Source: Flammeovirgaceae bacterium
Lineage (GTDB): Bacteria; Bacteroidota; Bacteroidia; Cytophagales; MED-G16
Direction of reading: 5' to 3'
Assembly: GCA_002697405.1 (NCBI GenBank)
Contig: NZVP01000042.1
Coordinates: forward strand, 5,124-14,689
Length of the DNA: 9,566 nt
Every line of letters begins with the position of its first letter. Within the stretch, counting starts at the first letter, position 1. The notes beneath the pieces are model-generated. The model was given only the letters and a program-made list of their open reading frames with translations. It did not search any database and was not told the DNA's origin. Below are positions 7,479 through 9,566 of this stretch, in pieces. The position numbers and the translations under genes are program-made.

Positions 7479-7498
7479 TGTATCCTTTATTGTATCCT
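7479..7498. repeat. Right 20-bp direct repeat flanking the recombinase
   Basis: The plus strand reads TGTATCCTTTATTGTATCCT, with two TGTATCCT units 12 bp apart. It lies 3 bp before the recombinase start codon and supplies its Shine-Dalgarno-like AAAGGA. Read on the minus strand in the recombinase frame it is TAG GAT ACA, then ATA, then AAG GAT ACA: the same frame as the left copy, with the TAG and AAG units exchanged. Confidence 0.8.
7483..7488 (-). promoter_or_regulatory. Shine-Dalgarno-like AAAGGA of the recombinase
   Basis: AAAGGA on the minus strand, 7 nt before the TTG start at 7475, lies inside the right direct repeat. It supports TTG as the start; the only other upstream in-frame codons before the TAG are not usual starts. 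Neighbouring genes have A-rich leaders without such a motif, so the recombinase's translation signal looks foreign to the local pattern. Confidence 0.5.
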
Positions 7499-7503
7499 AC
7501 AAT
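7489..7503. promoter_or_regulatory. Short inverted repeat at the outer edge of the right direct repeat
   Basis: ATTGTA-TCC-TACAAT is a perfect 6-bp inverted repeat with a 3-bp centre, spanning the outer unit of the right repeat. The left repeat has no equivalent at its matching position. It lies 14-28 bp before the recombinase start, where an operator or a recombinase core site would fit. A weak Bacteroidota-like -7 element (TATCTTTC, minus strand, 7510-7517) lies just upstream, without a clear -33 partner. It could be chance. Confidence 0.3.
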
Positions 7504-7545
7504 TTTAATGAAAGATATCGAATATATAAAGAATTAGATTGATTT

Positions 7546-8448
7546 TTAAATTCTATTGATAGGTAAAGTAGAACAACGGAATAGTCCCCCAAATTTAGAA
7601 ATTTCTCTATAATAAACCTCCTCAACCTTTATATTAATTTCTTTTAATTTTTTATTTAGTCTCATAAATGTAGAATCTGAAACAACCATTTCACTATTTA
7701 TAGAAAATATATTTGAGTATCCTTCGAACATTTCTGTCCTATCAATTTTAATCATATTATTTTCTCCAAATATTTTTTTTAATGTATCTAGATCTGAATG
7801 ATTTTTGAACCCCTCTTCGTGAATAATTATATGTTTTTTCCCTACGGGTTGCATTGCACAGTCTAAATGCAGAATACTTTCATATGGATCATTATCATTT
7901 TTATGTAACTCAAAGCCCATAACTTTTTTATCTGGGAAGTATTTTTGAATAAATTCTATTGACTCCAAAGATGTTCGAGAAACTTTAAATGATGTATTAA
8001 CTGAATAACCTATAAATATAAATTCGTTATGTATAATAATGTCTCCACCCTCAATTTTAATTTCTTTTGGTATGATTACCTTTTCGTTTCCATCTAAATT
8101 ATCTAGAAAATATTTTATTCCGTCTTTTTCCCTGTTTCTAGATTCAATAATCTCAGGAATGAATATTTTATTTTCTACTACAAATGCAATATCTCTAGTG
8201 AAAATTTGATCTAACCCTGGAATGCTATTTGGCCTTAATACCTCAACACCATTTTTAAATAATATTTCATTGAATTTTTCTATTTCTTTTTTGCAGTCTT
8301 CCTCTTTAGGATAAGTATTATTTATAATGTGATATTTAGTTTTTGGGTCTATACATTCATCTATATCTGGTTTTTTACCCATTTCATCAGCTATTCCTAA
8401 TATTACTGAAACTAAATTATCTGTCTCATTTGAAATATTTAATCCCAT
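7546..8448 (-). CDS. DDAH/arginine-deiminase-like pentein hydrolase
   Basis: A 300-residue cytoplasmic pentein-fold protein resembling dimethylarginine dimethylaminohydrolase and arginine deiminase. Such enzymes attack the guanidino carbon of arginine or a derivative through a Cys nucleophile. Landmarks are FTRDIAFVVENK at 83-94 (Arg85, Asp86), EGGDIIIHNEFIFIGYS at 133-149, LHLDCAMQPVGKKHIIIHEEG at 193-213 (His194, Asp196), EGYSNIFSI at 242-250, and GGLFRCSTLPINR at 287-299 with nucleophile Cys292. All catalytic positions look intact. ATG at 8448 shares one base with the PHP gene's TAA stop (TAATG), pointing to a common transcript and coupled translation. Downstream, 70 bp with the right direct repeat separates it from the recombinase. 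It differs clearly from CtlX (no FPNNW, different Cys context), so the two are not recent duplicates. Possible activities are arginine deiminase, DDAH or an agmatine/peptidyl-arginine type; sequence alone does not decide. Confidence 0.85.
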   Translation of the reverse strand: MGLNISNETDNLVSVILGIADEMGKKPDIDECIDPKTKYHIINNTYPKEEDCKKEIEKFNEILFKNGVEVLRPNSIPGLDQIFTRDIAFVVENKIFIPEIIESRNREKDGIKYFLDNLDGNEKVIIPKEIKIEGGDIIIHNEFIFIGYSVNTSFKVSRTSLESIEFIQKYFPDKKVMGFELHKNDNDPYESILHLDCAMQPVGKKHIIIHEEGFKNHSDLDTLKKIFGENNMIKIDRTEMFEGYSNIFSINSEMVVSDSTFMRLNKKLKEINIKVEEVYYREISKFGGLFRCSTLPINRI

Positions 8449-9566
8449 TATTTTATTGTTGATAAACTTATTTTTAAATATTTTTTTGGTGCTATAATAC
8501 CATTTTGTACTTCAAATTTTAATTCTTTTAAGGCTTCTCCCTTAGTCTTTACTGAAAGAGTATGTATAGAATTTGGCATTATACTAATTATATCACCATG
8601 TGTTTCAAACGTAAAAGAGTTTAAATTCTTTAAAATAAAGGGCGCATCAGATATATTCTTTATTTCAACTTTTTTAATTGTTGATTTACCATCTTCAGAG
8701 TATCCCAGTTCTAAATCTTTAATATTATTTATTACTAAGCATTTTTCAACCAAAGGTTTTAGATTTTCTTCTTTTCCAATTAGCATTTCATTATAAAAAA
8801 CCGCTGTTCTACCTTCAAATAATGCCTCTTTAATTGCTTCTTTAGTTTTATCCTTAGAAAAAATAATGGTAATAGGTCTATGTCCTGGAAAATACTTATT
8901 AGAAACTTCATCATCATCTGGTACTTTAAATAACCAATCAACTAAACCATGAATATCGGATGTCCCCATTATAGTTAAATTATTTTTTAAAGCTATATCC
9001 AAAGCTTCCTCTGAATAATATAATTCATTGACTACTTCAATACCGTGAAGTAATTTTTCTCTAATTAAATACTTATGAAACTCATCTAATTTTGCTATTC
9101 CGTCACTTCTTTGTGCCGGCCAAGCTGGATGATTCCAAAATACAAATGCATTTTGCTTATTTGCTTCTAAAATTGCATTTAAAGAGTCTTTTGGGTGTAA
9201 TAGTTTATTTGCATCATTTAAAAATATAGCGTTGACGTGTCCAGGTGGCATTGATCTTGTTATTTCTTGACCATTTACTACAATAAGTTTTCTTTCCAAT
9301 GATTTATTTTGATTATCGGCAAAGGATTTTGCAACATTATAAACTCTATTCCTATCTGGATTAGGAATATCTTTTGAGAATGGTTGATATTCAAGGTGTT
9401 CAGTCAAGGATATAGCATCTAGTCCATCCTTTATTGCCTCTTCGACCCTTATAGTTGGCCAAACCAACCCATCGGAGAAAACGGTATGCTGATGAAAATC
9501 TGTAAGAAGTGTCCTATAATTTTTTATATCAGGAAAAAATAGTTTTCTAGTATAATTTTCTCTCTC
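8448..9566 (-). CDS. PHP-domain phosphodiesterase, Sb-PDE-like, 5' end cut by window edge
   Basis: A metal-dependent phosphoesterase of the PHP superfamily, like those labelled Sb-PDE family phosphodiesterase in Flavobacteriia. The frame is open to base 9566, giving 372 codons plus stop; the TTG at 9467 is internal, since the 33 codons before it contain the essential first motif FHQHTVFSDG (24-33). Other metal-site motifs are LTEHLEY (Glu56, His57), GQEIT (Glu101), PPGHVNAIF (His110), WNHPAW (His146), GIEVVN (Glu177) and GTSDIHG (Asp204, His206), so the trinuclear site looks complete. The last 110 residues or so are beta-rich and Ig-like. Relatives carry an N-terminal signal peptide; if so here, it lies in the missing 20-40 residues, and the protein would be periplasmic. 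The substrate is unknown. It is the first gene of the visible leftward run and is joined to the pentein gene by TAATG. Confidence 0.9.
   Translation of the reverse strand, partial: ERENYTRKLFFPDIKNYRTLLTDFHQHTVFSDGLVWPTIRVEEAIKDGLDAISLTEHLEYQPFSKDIPNPDRNRVYNVAKSFADNQNKSLERKLIVVNGQEITRSMPPGHVNAIFLNDANKLLHPKDSLNAILEANKQNAFVFWNHPAWPAQRSDGIAKLDEFHKYLIREKLLHGIEVVNELYYSEEALDIALKNNLTIMGTSDIHGLVDWLFKVPDDDEVSNKYFPGHRPITIIFSKDKTKEAIKEALFEGRTAVFYNEMLIGKEENLKPLVEKCLVINNIKDLELGYSEDGKSTIKKVEIKNISDAPFILKNLNSFTFETHGDIISIMPNSIHTLSVKTKGEALKELKFEVQNGIIAPKKYLKISLSTIK

Larger units (their letters stand above)
6321..7498 (-). mobile_element. Putative single-gene integrase element bounded by direct repeats
   Basis: One recombinase gene fills the space between two 20-bp direct repeats (18/20 identical), with no other cargo. 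The element sits between two pentein hydrolase genes that I would expect to be neighbours in related genomes. Loss of one repeat plus the interval (1158 bp) would leave a 133-bp ctlX-pentein gap. There is no tRNA target, terminal inverted repeat or obvious target-site duplication. Because the recombinase lacks key catalytic residues, the element may be immobile, moved by a partner enzyme, or not an element at all but a resident regulator with its binding sites. Confidence 0.45.

Noticed and set aside
6321..7498. Integrase inserted at a tRNA gene or an integron-type gene cassette
   Set aside because: No tRNA cloverleaf or attC-like long imperfect hairpin is visible at either end, and the only gene between the repeats is the recombinase.

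Overview
The window is a dense, very A+T-rich stretch of bacterial chromosome; by eye, G+C is under a third. It most likely comes from a marine member of the Flavobacteriales (Bacteroidota). Several proteins have the form I know from that group: a GlnRS with the YDWAHGQSD segment, a flavobacterial-type FolE, a CtlX-type pentein hydrolase, an Sb-PDE-like PHP phosphodiesterase, and an integrase with the short basic N-terminal arm domain common in Bacteroidota. Most genes lack a clear Shine-Dalgarno sequence, which also fits. The assignment comes from recalled family resemblance, not a database search.

Layout. Two genes read rightwards: the 3' part of glnS (1-1488, cut by the window edge) and folE (1538-2200). 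All other genes read leftwards. From their upstream end they are: a PHP phosphodiesterase cut by the right edge (8448-9566), a DDAH/arginine-deiminase-like pentein hydrolase (7546-8448), a lone tyrosine recombinase (6327-7475), ctlX (5319-6254), ridA (4907-5290), gltX (3368-4906) and a saccharopine/alanine dehydrogenase-like oxidoreductase (2197-3390). Packing is tight: TAATG between PHP and pentein gene, TAA directly followed by ATG between ridA and gltX, a 23-bp overlap of gltX with the dehydrogenase, and a 4-bp convergent overlap with folE. No gap exceeds about 100 bp, so there is no long non-coding stretch. I found no tRNA, rRNA, CRISPR array or insertion sequence.

How the genes fit together. 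glnS and gltX supply separate Gln- and Glu-tRNA synthetases. folE starts folate/pterin synthesis. CtlX, the second pentein hydrolase and RidA suggest a small arginine/citrulline or guanidino-compound pathway; the dehydrogenase may belong with it or may simply share the transcript. The PHP protein is probably an exported phosphodiesterase.

The most unusual part is the recombinase between the two pentein genes. A 20-bp direct repeat (18/20 identical) sits at each end, 1158 bp apart. Each repeat holds two GGATACA units 12 bp apart. The left repeat contains the gene's own stop codon, and the right one carries its only Shine-Dalgarno-like sequence. The repeats are in the same reading frame, and 1158 is exactly 386 codons. 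The recombinase appears to have lost both catalytic arginines and the box II histidine. This looks like a single-gene integrase element or its remnant, or a recombinase-derived DNA-binding protein with its own sites.
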